Assembly: GCF_007197575.1 (NCBI RefSeq)
Contig: NZ_CP041616.1
Coordinates: forward strand, 434,001 to 498,000
Direction: 5' to 3'
DNA from: Ornithinimicrobium ciconiae
Lineage (GTDB): Bacteria > Actinomycetota > Actinomycetes > Actinomycetales > Dermatophilaceae
Length of the DNA stretch: 64,000 nucleotides
Part shown: in pieces, positions 43,091 through 52,330 of the stretch
How positions within the stretch are numbered: position 1 is the stretch's first letter
How the letters are laid out: the number at the start of each line of letters is the position of its first letter
Program-made: the position numbers and the translations under genes
Notes under the pieces: model-generated
What the model was told of the DNA's origin: nothing
Seen by the model: only the letters and a program-made list of their open reading frames with translations
Databases searched by the model: none

Positions 43091-44332
43091 ATGGGACTCA
43101 CACGATGGATCCGGGTGCTGGGGGCGGTCGCGCTGCTTGCCGCCGTCGTGCTTGGCGTGGGCTACCTCATCGGCCGACCGAGCGCCGCGGACAACGTGCT
43201 GCACGAGCTCCGCGGCATCGACCCCGAGGATGTCGCGCAGGTGGGGACCACCGTCGTCCTGGCCGACTGGGACGGCACGATCTCCCTGTTGGACCTGGAG
43301 TCCGGCCAGGTGCATGCCGACGTCACCGACCTGGGCTGGCTGTGGAAGCAGTGGTACGCCGGGCGTGGGGAAGTAGCACTGATCACCACCCACCAGGGCG
43401 GTGTGATCGCCTACGGACACGACGGCACGGAGCTCTGGAGCCGGCCCGAGTTCGTCGGTCGAACGGCGCGTCCTCTCGCGGTCTTCGGTGACGGGACGAC
43501 GGTGCTGCGTGACTGCAAGCGCGGCGAGGCTTGCGTCTACCGAGCGGTCGAGCCCGACGGGAGCCAGCGCTGGAGCCAGCGCGAGGGAAGTAGCCGCTGG
43601 ACGACCCTGGAGTGGTATGCCGAGGAGGTCGAGTCCGGACTGCCGCTCCAGCTGCCCGACCAACTGGTGAGCCAGCCCAGGCCGAACGTCGCGGCCGGCG
43701 CCGAGCAGGAGGTCCTGCTCCACGACCCGGCGACCGGTGAGGGCAGCCGGCTCGGTCCGGGTTTCGCCGTCGCGGGGGAGGGCGTCATCGCCCAGCTCGA
43801 CACCACCGACGGAGCATGCAACCTGACCATCCGCCGGGCCGGTCCGGACGCGGACGTCCGTGAGTTCCCCAGGATCTGCGAGGGTTTCGAGGATCCCGGG
43901 ATGGCGCTGCTCGGCGAGAATGTGCTGATCGCCGACGGGGAGCAGGAGATCCTCGTGACGGTTGAGGACGGCACCGTGGCCACGGTGCCGCAGGGGCTGC
44001 TCAACGTCGAAGCGAGCGCGGCGGGGCTGATCGGCCTGGACGAGACGTCCTGGCTGTTCGGGACCAACGATGAGGGGACGATGGACCACCGGGTGGAGGC
44101 TGACCTGCTGATTTCCCACGGCGCCGAGACGATCGTGGCGACGTCCTACCGCCAGCCCTGGAACCCGTTCGCCGGTGACAGCGTGCGCCACGTGGTGATC
44201 GACCCGGTCACCGGCGAGACCTGCGGCACGCTCGAGGTGACCTCTCTTGGGTCGCCCACGCCGTTGCCCGGCTGCCGTGCGGTGGTGACCGACCCGCGGG
44301 TCGGAGAGTCCTTCGTCGTCGGGCGCCCCTGA
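43091..44332 (+). CDS. Single-pass membrane protein with a beta-propeller-like outer domain
   Basis: 413 residues. One N-terminal helix (VLGAVALLAAVVLGVGYLI), then only external sequence of repeated strands such as TTVVLADWDGTISLLDLESG and EVALITTHQGGVIAYGHDGT, a PQQ/WD-like propeller pattern. Three Cys pairs (DCKRGEAC is one) suggest disulfides. No enzyme motif; a binding or sensing role is likely. TAGCGT is nine bases before the ATG. Confidence 0.65.
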   Translation: MGLTRWIRVLGAVALLAAVVLGVGYLIGRPSAADNVLHELRGIDPEDVAQVGTTVVLADWDGTISLLDLESGQVHADVTDLGWLWKQWYAGRGEVALITTHQGGVIAYGHDGTELWSRPEFVGRTARPLAVFGDGTTVLRDCKRGEACVYRAVEPDGSQRWSQREGSSRWTTLEWYAEEVESGLPLQLPDQLVSQPRPNVAAGAEQEVLLHDPATGEGSRLGPGFAVAGEGVIAQLDTTDGACNLTIRRAGPDADVREFPRICEGFEDPGMALLGENVLIADGEQEILVTVEDGTVATVPQGLLNVEASAAGLIGLDETSWLFGTNDEGTMDHRVEADLLISHGAETIVATSYRQPWNPFAGDSVRHVVIDPVTGETCGTLEVTSLGSPTPLPGCRAVVTDPRVGESFVVGRP

Positions 44333-44417
44333 GCGCGTGGCCACAGCCCCGGTGGTGCCAGGGGCACACCCGGGGAAACCGGTGGAGCGGCCTCCCCGCC
44401 CGGGCTACTGTCGTCGG

Positions 44418-45326
44418 GTGCTGACGGAACCAGACCTGGTCGCCGCGGGCGCAGCCCTGGAGGAACGTTTCGGTGCCGAGCGGGCGTCCGCGTTCGCGCG
44501 CGGACTGCCGGTGCTGCTGCGCGGCCTGAGTCAGCGCTGGAGCCTGGAGGTCGAGGGGCTGCTGCCCTCAGGGGCTACGTCGGTGGTTCTCGCTGTCACC
44601 CACCGCTCGGGGCCAGGGGTGCTCAAGATCAGCCCCGACGCCGGGTTCCTCACCCGGCAGGTCCGGATGCTGCGCCACCTCGTGCCGACGGGTCGGGTGC
44701 CCACCGTCCTGGCCGAGGACCCGTCCGGCGGGGCGATGCTCATGGAGCGGGTCGTGCCCGGCACCACCCTGGACGACTCGCGCGCCACCCCGCCGACACC
44801 GCAGGAGTGGGCTGAGCTGCTCAGCGATCTGCACGGCACCACGGCCGACGGCGTGGCCGAGGTGCTGCGGCAGCGCTGCGAGGACATGTTCCGCAGGATC
44901 GGTGCACGGCAGACCCTGCCGCAGGTCAACGAGCACATCTCGCGGGAGGTCTGGGGCCGGGCGGTGGACGAGTGCCTGAGTCTGCTCGAGACCGACCGGG
45001 AGCAGGTGGTGATCCACGGCGACCTGCACCTGGGCAACGTGCTGCGCGCCGAGAGCCGGCCTGACGGACGGACTCTGGTGGCCGTCGACCCCAAGCTGTG
45101 CGTCGGGGACCGCTGCTTCGACATGGTCGACTTCGTGGTGACCACCGGCACCGCGGAGGAGATGGCCCAGCGCGCCTATGACCTGGCGTCCCTGGTCCGG
45201 GTCGACCCCGAGCGGCTGCTGCGCTGGAGCCGGGTCAATGCCGTGGTCACCGGGATCTCGCGGCTGAGCTGGTCAGGTCCCGATGACTGGACACGGACGT
45301 TGCTGGAGTTTGCGCAGCAGCCGTGA
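44418..45326 (+). CDS. Aminoglycoside phosphotransferase-family kinase
   Basis: 302 residues. The ATP site has VLKISPDAGFLTRQVRMLRH and MERVVPG, the catalytic loop is VIHGDLHLGNVL (about 196-207, Asp at ~201) and the DFG-like site is AVDPKLCVGDRCFDMVDFV, in place of IDxD. Such enzymes phosphorylate small molecules; resistance is not implied. GTG 44418 with TACTGT six bases upstream supports the start over the open frame to 44337. The 3' end overlaps cydDC by 80 bases, tail to tail. Confidence 0.8.
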   Translation: MLTEPDLVAAGAALEERFGAERASAFARGLPVLLRGLSQRWSLEVEGLLPSGATSVVLAVTHRSGPGVLKISPDAGFLTRQVRMLRHLVPTGRVPTVLAEDPSGGAMLMERVVPGTTLDDSRATPPTPQEWAELLSDLHGTTADGVAEVLRQRCEDMFRRIGARQTLPQVNEHISREVWGRAVDECLSLLETDREQVVIHGDLHLGNVLRAESRPDGRTLVAVDPKLCVGDRCFDMVDFVVTTGTAEEMAQRAYDLASLVRVDPERLLRWSRVNAVVTGISRLSWSGPDDWTRTLLEFAQQP

Positions 45327-48300
45327 GCGGCAGTTCGCGCCAGCTGGCCGGGCGCATGTCATGGGACACCATGACGACGCTCTGCAGTCCGTGGCCAAGA
45401 CACTCCAGGACGCGTGAGGCGCTCACCTCGTCCAGGTGGGCGGTCGGCTCGTCGAGGAGCAGGACCGGACGCCGGGAGAGTATGCCGCGCGCGAGGCTCA
45501 GCCGGGTGCGCTCGCCACCGCTGAGCCCCAGGAGGCGCGTCTCCAGTCCGTCGGGGAGCTGGTCGAACCAGTGACCGAGGTCGACAGCCCGCAGGGCCGC
45601 GACGAGGTCCTCATCGCGGGCGTCCGGACACGCCAGGACCAGGTTGGCACGGACCGTCCCCTGGAAGGCGTGCGGCTCGTCGTCGGCGACCGCGATGCGC
45701 CGGCGCACCTGCGACAGCGGGAGGTCTCGGACCTCGGTGGCGCCGTGGCTGTAGGTGCCGACGGTCGGGTCGAGGTGACGGGCCAGCACCGCGAGCAGGG
45801 TCGACTTGCCCACGCCGTTGGGACCGGTCAGCACCAGCCGCTCGCCGGGCTGCAGACGCAGGCTCACGGGGGCCAGGTCTGGCTCGACGGCGGCCGCGTC
45901 CCACGCGGCCTGGACCGCATCGGTCGACACCACCGGTGCGGCATCCGTCACGACGGCCACCCCAACTGCGGCATCCGTCACGACGGGCACCCCAACTGCG
46001 GCGGTGCGGTCAGCGGCCGGCGGGCGGGCGTCGCGTTCCTGCGCGACAGCGGGCTGCTGGGCGAACAGGGTGGCCAGACGCCCTCGGGCTGCCTGGGCCC
46101 GGGCCCGCGCACCGAAGATCTCGGGCACGGTGGCCCATGCCTCCGCGATCGCCATGGGGGTCAGCACCACCAGGGCCGCGACCGGTCCGGAGAGTGTCCC
46201 GGCGACAAAGGCCTGGCCAGCGAGCCATCCGACGGTGCCGACGGCGGCAGCGATGACCCCCCAGGTGAGGGCCACAACCACGCCCCTGGCCCGGCTCAGA
46301 CTGCGGGCCGCCGAGTCCTCGCCGTGGTGGGCCGTGTCGATCCGGTCGACGAGGCGGTCAGCATGCCCGACTCCGGTCACCGCCTGCACCTGGGTGAGCT
46401 GGGCAGTGACCAGGGTCGCCAGGGAGCGCACGGCGCCGCGGGCCGTGACCAGGTCCTGGTGAGCCGACTGTTCCAGTGCCTGACCGGCCCGGCCGAGAAG
46501 CAGCACGACGACGGAGGCGGCCAGCACCACCAGGCCGGCCGGCGCCAGGAAGGCGCCCACGACCAGCGCGGCCACGGCACTGGCGAGCACGGCTCCCCAC
46601 AGCGGCACCGTCACTCGCACCTTCTCGTCGGTGACGTCGTCCAGGTCTCGCACCACCGCCGTGAGGACCTCACCGCGGCTGCGCCGTCCGAGGCGGGCGG
46701 GCGTCAACGGAATGAGCCGCCGGAAGGCGCGGGTGCGCTCCGCGGCCAGTGTCTCCAGGGCGACGTCGTGGGAGACGATGCGCTCGGCATACCGCAGCAC
46801 GGGTCGGGCCAGACCGAAGGCGCGCACGCCGACGATCGCGACCAGCAGGGTCAGGACGACCGGTTGATAGGAGGCCTGCACGATGAGCCAGCCGGACGTC
46901 GCCGTCAGGGCGACGCCGGAGGTGGTGGCCAGGCCACCGACCGCGGTTGCGAGCGTGAGGCGCCGCTGTGGTGAGGGGATCCAGCGGTGCAGCAGGGTCG
47001 GTGGTGAGGTGGTGACGGCGTCGCCGGCATCGAGAGCAACGCCGCCACCAGTCTGTGGGGCCGAGACAGGTGTCTCGGTGGAGAGGGGCCGTGCCGCGGT
47101 CGGGGATGGCACCTGCCTGCCGCGGTCGAGGCGCGCAGCCAGCGGGATGCGCCAGCGCTGGTCGGCGTGATCCGCCAGGTCCAGGTCGTGGGTTGCCACG
47201 ATCACCCGACGGTGCCGGGCCAGCTCGGTGACCAGTGCGTGGATCTCGGGCAGCGCGTCGGCCGCGAGGTGTGCGGTGGGCTCGTCCAGCAGCACCAGCG
47301 GGGCGGTGGAGACGAGGGCGCGGGCGAGGCCGAGGCGGCCACGTTGTCCGGCGGACAGGCCGAAGCCGTCGTCACCCAGCACCGTGTCCAGGCCCTCCCG
47401 GACGACCAGCGCCTCCCACAGCCCGACCCGCTGCAGTGCCAGGCGCATCTCGGCGTCGCTGGCGTCGGGGCAAGCCAGCGCCAGGTTCTCTCGGACCGAT
47501 CCCGGGAGCAGCAGCGGCCGCTGGGTGGCCAGGTGGGCGGACGGCGCGCTCACGGATCCTGCGGACGGCAGGCGCAGCCCGGCGATCAGCTCGAGGAGGG
47601 TGGTTTTGCCCGCGCCAGAGGGGCCGGTCAGCGCGGTCAGGCCCGGGCCCGGGGGTGTCGTCAGCGTGAGGTCGCGCAGCGTGTCTGCGCGGCCCGGGTG
47701 GCGGTAGGCGAGGGTGTCGACGGCGACCCTCACGCCACTCGGTGTGCTCGGTGGGGTGGTGGGGGTGAGGTCCTGCCCGAGTTGTTCCAGCGCCTCGGCG
47801 CCGTCGGCGGCGTTGTGGAACTCCGCACCGACCCGGCGGATCGGCCAGTAGGCCTCAGGGGCGAGCAGGATCGCCGTCATCGCCACCTGCAGGTCCATCG
47901 CACCGAAGGCCAGTCGCAGTCCGACGCACACCGCGACCAGCGCCACCGAGATGGTGGCCAACAGCTCCAGGGCCACGGTGCTCAGGAAGGCGGTCCTCAG
48001 CGTGCGGACGGTGGCGACCCGGTGCCGACGGCCGACCTCGGCGACCACGGCCACCTGGCGCTCAGCCCGGCCGTAGGCGACCAGGGTCGGCAGGCCCCGC
48101 ACCACGTCGAGGAAGTGCCCGGCCAGGTCGGTCATCGCGTCCCAGCGAGTCCGCGTCTCCTCCCGGGTGTGGCTGCCGATCAGGATGGCGAAGATCGGCA
48201 TCAGGGGCAGGGTGAGCAGCACGATCAGGGCGGCCCAGACGTCCACCACCAACAGCGTCAGCAGGCTCAGTGCCGGCACCACCGCGGCGGCGACGAGGGC

Positions 48301-48693
48301 GGGAAGGTAGCGCGCGACATACGGCTCGATCGCAGCGACCCCGTCGGTGGCGCGACGGACCGCGTCATCGGGCTGCGGACGGGACTCCTCCGGCAGCCCG
48401 GACCAGCGACGCAGCAGTTGGGAGCGCATCCCGGAGGCCACGCGCTGACCGGCCCAGCCGGCGACCGACTCCTGCGCCCCGGCGACCAGACCGCGGAGCA
48501 CCAGCAGGGCAACCGTCCAGGCCAGCGGGGCGGTGAGTTCCCCGCCGGTGACCACAGTGCTGGCCAACCAGGCGAGGCAGACCGCCTGGGCGACGGCCAG
48601 GGTGCCGGCCAGGACCCCCGCGACCGACAGAGCGGCCACAGGAGCACGGGCGGCGGGAACCTGGCGCAACAGCTCCGGGTCGAACGGCTTCAT
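45247..48693 (-). CDS. cydDC: Fused CydD-CydC thiol/haem ABC transporter
   Basis: 1148 residues with two complete half-transporters: each has five to six membrane helices and an ATPase, Walker A GPSGAGKTTL near residue 355 and GPNGVGKSTL near 955, LSAGQRGRLGLARAL and LSGGERTRLSLARGIL signatures. CydDC exports cysteine/glutathione (and is linked to haem control) for assembling cytochrome bd; fusion is known in actinobacteria. The ATG overlaps the cydB stop (ATGA at 48690-48693). A short PVVTDAA repeat lies in the linker before the second ATPase. The 3' 80 bases overlap the opposing phosphotransferase gene. The frame upstream of 48693 is only a shadow of cydB. Confidence 0.92.
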   Translation of the reverse strand: MKPFDPELLRQVPAARAPVAALSVAGVLAGTLAVAQAVCLAWLASTVVTGGELTAPLAWTVALLVLRGLVAGAQESVAGWAGQRVASGMRSQLLRRWSGLPEESRPQPDDAVRRATDGVAAIEPYVARYLPALVAAAVVPALSLLTLLVVDVWAALIVLLTLPLMPIFAILIGSHTREETRTRWDAMTDLAGHFLDVVRGLPTLVAYGRAERQVAVVAEVGRRHRVATVRTLRTAFLSTVALELLATISVALVAVCVGLRLAFGAMDLQVAMTAILLAPEAYWPIRRVGAEFHNAADGAEALEQLGQDLTPTTPPSTPSGVRVAVDTLAYRHPGRADTLRDLTLTTPPGPGLTALTGPSGAGKTTLLELIAGLRLPSAGSVSAPSAHLATQRPLLLPGSVRENLALACPDASDAEMRLALQRVGLWEALVVREGLDTVLGDDGFGLSAGQRGRLGLARALVSTAPLVLLDEPTAHLAADALPEIHALVTELARHRRVIVATHDLDLADHADQRWRIPLAARLDRGRQVPSPTAARPLSTETPVSAPQTGGGVALDAGDAVTTSPPTLLHRWIPSPQRRLTLATAVGGLATTSGVALTATSGWLIVQASYQPVVLTLLVAIVGVRAFGLARPVLRYAERIVSHDVALETLAAERTRAFRRLIPLTPARLGRRSRGEVLTAVVRDLDDVTDEKVRVTVPLWGAVLASAVAALVVGAFLAPAGLVVLAASVVVLLLGRAGQALEQSAHQDLVTARGAVRSLATLVTAQLTQVQAVTGVGHADRLVDRIDTAHHGEDSAARSLSRARGVVVALTWGVIAAAVGTVGWLAGQAFVAGTLSGPVAALVVLTPMAIAEAWATVPEIFGARARAQAARGRLATLFAQQPAVAQERDARPPAADRTAAVGVPVVTDAAVGVAVVTDAAPVVSTDAVQAAWDAAAVEPDLAPVSLRLQPGERLVLTGPNGVGKSTLLAVLARHLDPTVGTYSHGATEVRDLPLSQVRRRIAVADDEPHAFQGTVRANLVLACPDARDEDLVAALRAVDLGHWFDQLPDGLETRLLGLSGGERTRLSLARGILSRRPVLLLDEPTAHLDEVSASRVLECLGHGLQSVVMVSHDMRPASWRELPLTAAAQTPATSVSSHRDLTSSAARSR

Positions 48694-49745
48694 GACTGGG
48701 GGGTCACCACCGTCTCGTCCTCTGGTGTGTCCACGGCCGGGATGTGGTGGCCGCTGATCCGCTTGCGGAAGGTCCAGTAGGTGAAGGAGGTGTAGAGCAG
48801 CACGATCGGGACGAAGAGGACCGCGACCCAGGTCATGATCATCAGCGTGTAGTCGGTCGAGGACGCGTTGGTCGTGGTGAGACTGAACGCCGGGTCGGTC
48901 GAGCTCGGCATCACGTCGGGGAAGAGCGCGATGAACAGCGATGCGACAGCCAGGGCGATCGCCACGAAGGTGCCGGTGAAGGCCCAGCCCTCCGAGCCCT
49001 GCCGGGCCTTGGCCAGGGCGGCCAGCAGCGCCACCGCAGCCAGACCGGCCACCACCCAGGACAGCGCCGTGCCCGTGTCCGTGTGGATGATCGCCAGCCA
49101 GACGACGGCCAGGACAGCCGCGACCACACCCACCCGGACGGCCAGGGCGCGGGCGTCGTGGCGGATCGGGCCGTCGGTCTTCAGCGCCAGGAACATCGCG
49201 CCGTGCGTGACGAAGACGCCGAGGAAGACCAGGCCGCCGAGCAGGGCGAGCGGGTTGAGCAGGGTGAAGAAGCCACCGGTGTACTCCATGTCGGCGTCGA
49301 TCGGCACGCCGCGCACGATGTTGGTGAAGGCCACGCCCCACAGCACCGCCGGGATCACCGACCCCAGGAAGATGCACCAGTCCCAGCGCTGGCGCCAGAC
49401 GTCGCTGTCGACCTTGCCGCGGTAGTCGAAGCCGAGCGCTCGCACGATCAGGGCGACGAGGATGATGAACAGCGGCAGGTAGAACCCGGAGAACAGGGTG
49501 GCGTACCAGTGCGGGAAGGCTGCGAACATGGCCCCGCCGGCCGTCAGCAGCCACACCTCGTTGCCGTCCCAGACCGGGCCGATGGTGGAGAGCATGACCC
49601 GCTTGCGGGTCTCACCGTCCTGCTCCTGCGTGCTCCGCCCGAGCACGGGAAAGAGTGCTCCGACGCCGAAATCGAATCCCTCCAGGACGAAGTAGCCGAT
49701 CCACAGCACGGCGATGAGGATGAACCAGATGGTGGTCAGTTCCAT
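48690..49745 (-). CDS. cydB: Cytochrome bd ubiquinol oxidase subunit II
   Basis: 351 residues with about eight to nine helices. It starts ELTTIWFILIAVLWIGYFVL, then EGFDFGVGALFPVLG, the family signature, and has GPVWDGNEVWLLTAGGAMFA, a hallmark of CydB. It pairs with CydA in a quinol oxidase with high oxygen affinity. It lies 32 bp after cydA. Confidence 0.97.
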   Translation of the reverse strand: MELTTIWFILIAVLWIGYFVLEGFDFGVGALFPVLGRSTQEQDGETRKRVMLSTIGPVWDGNEVWLLTAGGAMFAAFPHWYATLFSGFYLPLFIILVALIVRALGFDYRGKVDSDVWRQRWDWCIFLGSVIPAVLWGVAFTNIVRGVPIDADMEYTGGFFTLLNPLALLGGLVFLGVFVTHGAMFLALKTDGPIRHDARALAVRVGVVAAVLAVVWLAIIHTDTGTALSWVVAGLAAVALLAALAKARQGSEGWAFTGTFVAIALAVASLFIALFPDVMPSSTDPAFSLTTTNASSTDYTLMIMTWVAVLFVPIVLLYTSFTYWTFRKRISGHHIPAVDTPEDETVVTPQS

Positions 49746-49777
49746 TGCTTCACTTCCTTGTCAGTATGCCGAGGGGC

Positions 49778-51220
49778 TCAGTAGGAGAAGACGAACGGTT
49801 CGTCGTCGGCCCGGTCGCGGGGGTCGAGGGACTCGCCGTCATACTCGGGCGCTCCGGCGCGGGTGTATCTCAGGATCAGACCCACCTCGATCACGGCCAG
49901 CACCCCGTAGAGCAGGGTGAAGCCGATCATCGTGGTGGCCACCTCGGCTGTCGTGGTGCCCGGGGAGACACCGGTGTGCGTGCCCATCAGCCCGAACACC
50001 ACCCACGGCTGACGCCCCATCTCGGTGAAGATCCAGCCCCAGGAGTTGGCCAGCAGGGGCAGGAACATGACGGCGATGGCTGACCAGTACCAGAACCGGT
50101 GGCGCATCTCCTTGCCCTTCCACAGCCAGAGCAGGGCGAGCGCCGCGATGCCCATCGCCGCGAAACCGAAGCCCATCATCAGCCGGAAGGTCCAGTAGGT
50201 CACCGGGATGATGGGGCGGTAGTCCTCCATCTCGGTGAGTTCGTTGCCGGCATAGGTGACCTGGTAGTCCGCCTGGAGGTCGTTGATGCCCTCGACGCCG
50301 CCGTCCAGGGTGCCGGTCGACAGGTAGGACAACAACTTAGGCACGGTGAGCGCCCAGACCTCCTCGGTGCCGTCGAGGGTGCCGACGGTGATGATCGAGA
50401 AGGGCGCGCCGACTCCCTCGGGGACGGTGTCGTAGAGCCCTTCCGCGGCGGCCATCTTCATCGGCTGGACCTCGGTCATCACCTTGCCCTGCAGGTCGCC
50501 GGAGATGGCGGTGCCCAGGCCTCCGACGAGCACGGCGATCGCGCCGATCGTGGCGGCCTTGCGATACATCGGCTGCTCGCTGTCGGGGGTGCGCTGACGC
50601 CAGACGTGCCACAGGGCGATCGCCAGCATGAAGCCACCGCCGGTCATCAAGGCGGCGGTCATCACGTGGGGGAAGGTCACCAGCTGGACCGGGTTGGTCA
50701 TCACGGCCCAGAAGTCGACCAGCTCGGCGCGGCCGGTCTCGGGGTTGTTGTAGTAGCCCACCGGGTGCTGCATGAACGAGTTGGCCGCGAGGATGAAGTA
50801 GGCCGAGAGCACCGTGCCGAGGTGGATCAGCCACATGCAGGCGAGGTGCAGCTTCTCGGGGATGCGGCCCCACCCGAAGATCCACAGTCCCAGGAAGGTC
50901 GACTCGAGGAAGAAGGCCAGCAGCGCCTCGATGGCCAGCGGCGCCCCGAAGATGTCACCGACGAAGCGGGAGTAGTCCGACCAGTTCATCCCGAACTGGA
51001 ACTCCTGCACGATTCCGGTGACCAGGCCGAGCGCGAAGTTGATCGTGAAGAGCTTGCCGAAGAACTTGGTCAGCCGCAGCCACTCCGGGTTGCGGGTGCG
51101 CATCCAGGCGGTCTGCAGGATCGCCACCAGCAGCGACAGGCCGATCGTGATCGGCACGAAGAAGTAGTGGTAGACGGTCGTGATGCCGAACTGCCAGCGA
51201 GCAAGCTCAAGTGCTTCCAT
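49778..51220 (-). CDS. cydA: Cytochrome bd ubiquinol oxidase subunit I
   Basis: 480 residues. It starts MEALELARWQFGITTVYHYF, with H18 as a haem ligand, and has GWIFTEMGRQPWVVFGLMGT and NWSDYSRFVGDIFGAPLAIE. The quinol loop is short compared with the long-Q type of E. coli (522 residues). It reduces oxygen under low oxygen, nitric oxide or sulfide stress. The ATG follows GGGGAGCGCCC. Two ACTAC/GTAGT palindromes lie 64-96 bases upstream. Confidence 0.97.
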   Translation of the reverse strand: MEALELARWQFGITTVYHYFFVPITIGLSLLVAILQTAWMRTRNPEWLRLTKFFGKLFTINFALGLVTGIVQEFQFGMNWSDYSRFVGDIFGAPLAIEALLAFFLESTFLGLWIFGWGRIPEKLHLACMWLIHLGTVLSAYFILAANSFMQHPVGYYNNPETGRAELVDFWAVMTNPVQLVTFPHVMTAALMTGGGFMLAIALWHVWRQRTPDSEQPMYRKAATIGAIAVLVGGLGTAISGDLQGKVMTEVQPMKMAAAEGLYDTVPEGVGAPFSIITVGTLDGTEEVWALTVPKLLSYLSTGTLDGGVEGINDLQADYQVTYAGNELTEMEDYRPIIPVTYWTFRLMMGFGFAAMGIAALALLWLWKGKEMRHRFWYWSAIAVMFLPLLANSWGWIFTEMGRQPWVVFGLMGTHTGVSPGTTTAEVATTMIGFTLLYGVLAVIEVGLILRYTRAGAPEYDGESLDPRDRADDEPFVFSY

Positions 51221-51283
51221 GGGCGCTCCCCACACAGAGGTGACGTGCCGGGCGCATCCCGGTGCGCCACGGACATAGTGACT

Positions 51284-51298
51284 ACTACATTACGTAGT
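51284..51298. promoter_or_regulatory. BlaI-type operator in front of cydA, site 1 (ACTAC-ATTAC-GTAGT)
   Basis: A perfect 5+5+5 palindrome 64 bases upstream of the cydA start. It is flanked by a further ACTAC at 51281-51285, so half-sites overlap. The layout equals that at 21108 and 52749. Confidence 0.78.
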
Positions 51299-51301
51299 GA
51301 C

Positions 51302-51316
51302 ACTACGCCGCGTAGT
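51302..51316. promoter_or_regulatory. BlaI-type operator in front of cydA, site 2 (ACTAC-GCCGC-GTAGT)
   Basis: A second perfect palindrome, centred 18 bp from site 1, a spacing that puts the two sites on nearly the same face after 1.7 turns and fits two repressor dimers. Two sites at cydA versus one elsewhere may mean stronger repression. Confidence 0.78.
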
Positions 51317-51421
51317 AGATGGGTGCCAAGCCCGAGGGGCGTGATCTCGGCCTCACTTGCCGACCTCCGACGAGCGCGCGGCGTTGCGCTCTCCCGGGTG
51401 ACCGGGCGCGTGGCGTCGGGC

Positions 51422-52315
51422 TCAGGCCCAGAACGCCCAGGTGAGAGAGGCCCACGGAGCCGCCGCGATCACGGCTGTCGTCAGCAGCACCGGCACGGCC
51501 GAGGGGTGTGTGCGCTCGTGCCCAGGGAGTGCTCGCAGCCGCACGATGAGCTCGCTCGGAGCGCCCGAGCTGCCGAGCGCCGCCGGTGGATGGGTTGAGC
51601 CGGCCATCACCGCCAGCGCCACGCCCAGGGGGGTGACCCCGACGCGGCGTGCCGCCCGACGGTCGGCCAGCAGCTCGATGAGCAGCCGCACCTCGGCCAG
51701 CGCGTCGTCACTGCGCAGCCGTCGGGGCACGGTCCAGTGCAGCACTGTGAAGAACTCGAGCATCAGGTCGTGCCGGGCGGTGGTGTGGGCGCGCTCGTGG
51801 GCCAGCACCGCGCGCAGCTGCTCCTCGGTGAGTGCCTCGACGGTGCCCTGGGTCAGCACCACCCGCGAGCGCAGACCGGGCAGACAGTATGCCGATCGGC
51901 CCGGGTGGTCGACGACTCGCACCCGCCCGTCAGAGCGGCTGGCGACCACGTCCACGAGGTTGCGCTGGGCGCGCCTGTCGGTCCGCAGGCCACGACCGAT
52001 CAGGTGGGCCGACCGGAGCAGCATCACGGACATGCCCCCGGTCATCACCGTGGCGACGACCACCGCCAGGGAGACCCGTGTCGACTCAGTGAAGAAGGTC
52101 GGCACGGTCCCGCCCTCGCTGTTCAGCGCGATCGCGGCTGCCGGCGCGGTCATCAGGGCGGCCAGCACCCCGGCGGCGCCGGCGACCTGCCACAGCGCCA
52201 GCGCGGCACCGGGAGTGCGGCGCAGCCAGTGCAGACGGGGCAGCAGCCGCGGCATCCCCACGGTCAGCAGGATCGCGGTCGCCGCGAGGGCGAGGACGGG
52301 CAGTGCGGATGACAC
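51422..52315 (-). CDS. M56-family membrane metalloprotease (BlaR1/MecR1-like, no sensor domain)
   Basis: 297 residues with about four helices (7-20, 40-65, 80-100 and 270-290). The zinc protease site is VLAHERAHTTARHD (H173-E174-x-x-H177) with a downstream Glu in LIELLADRRA. BlaR1 family members cleave or trigger cleavage of BlaI; this one ends after the last helix and lacks the penicillin-binding domain, so its signal is different. It lies 15 bases behind the BlaI-type gene, forming an operon. Confidence 0.85.
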   Translation of the reverse strand: MSSALPVLALAATAILLTVGMPRLLPRLHWLRRTPGAALALWQVAGAAGVLAALMTAPAAAIALNSEGGTVPTFFTESTRVSLAVVVATVMTGGMSVMLLRSAHLIGRGLRTDRRAQRNLVDVVASRSDGRVRVVDHPGRSAYCLPGLRSRVVLTQGTVEALTEEQLRAVLAHERAHTTARHDLMLEFFTVLHWTVPRRLRSDDALAEVRLLIELLADRRAARRVGVTPLGVALAVMAGSTHPPAALGSSGAPSELIVRLRALPGHERTHPSAVPVLLTTAVIAAAPWASLTWAFWA

Positions 52316-52330
52316 CGGCGCTGCCCGTGC

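Noticed and set aside
44337..44417. N-terminal extension of the phosphotransferase
   Set aside because: The frame is open, but the TACTGT box and family start favour GTG 44418; the extension is Pro/Gly-rich and unconserved in appearance.
45247..49554. A single 1435-residue protein reaching into cydB
   Set aside because: The part upstream of 48693 is the shadow of cydB on another frame; the ATGA overlap at 48690-48693 marks the true cydDC start.
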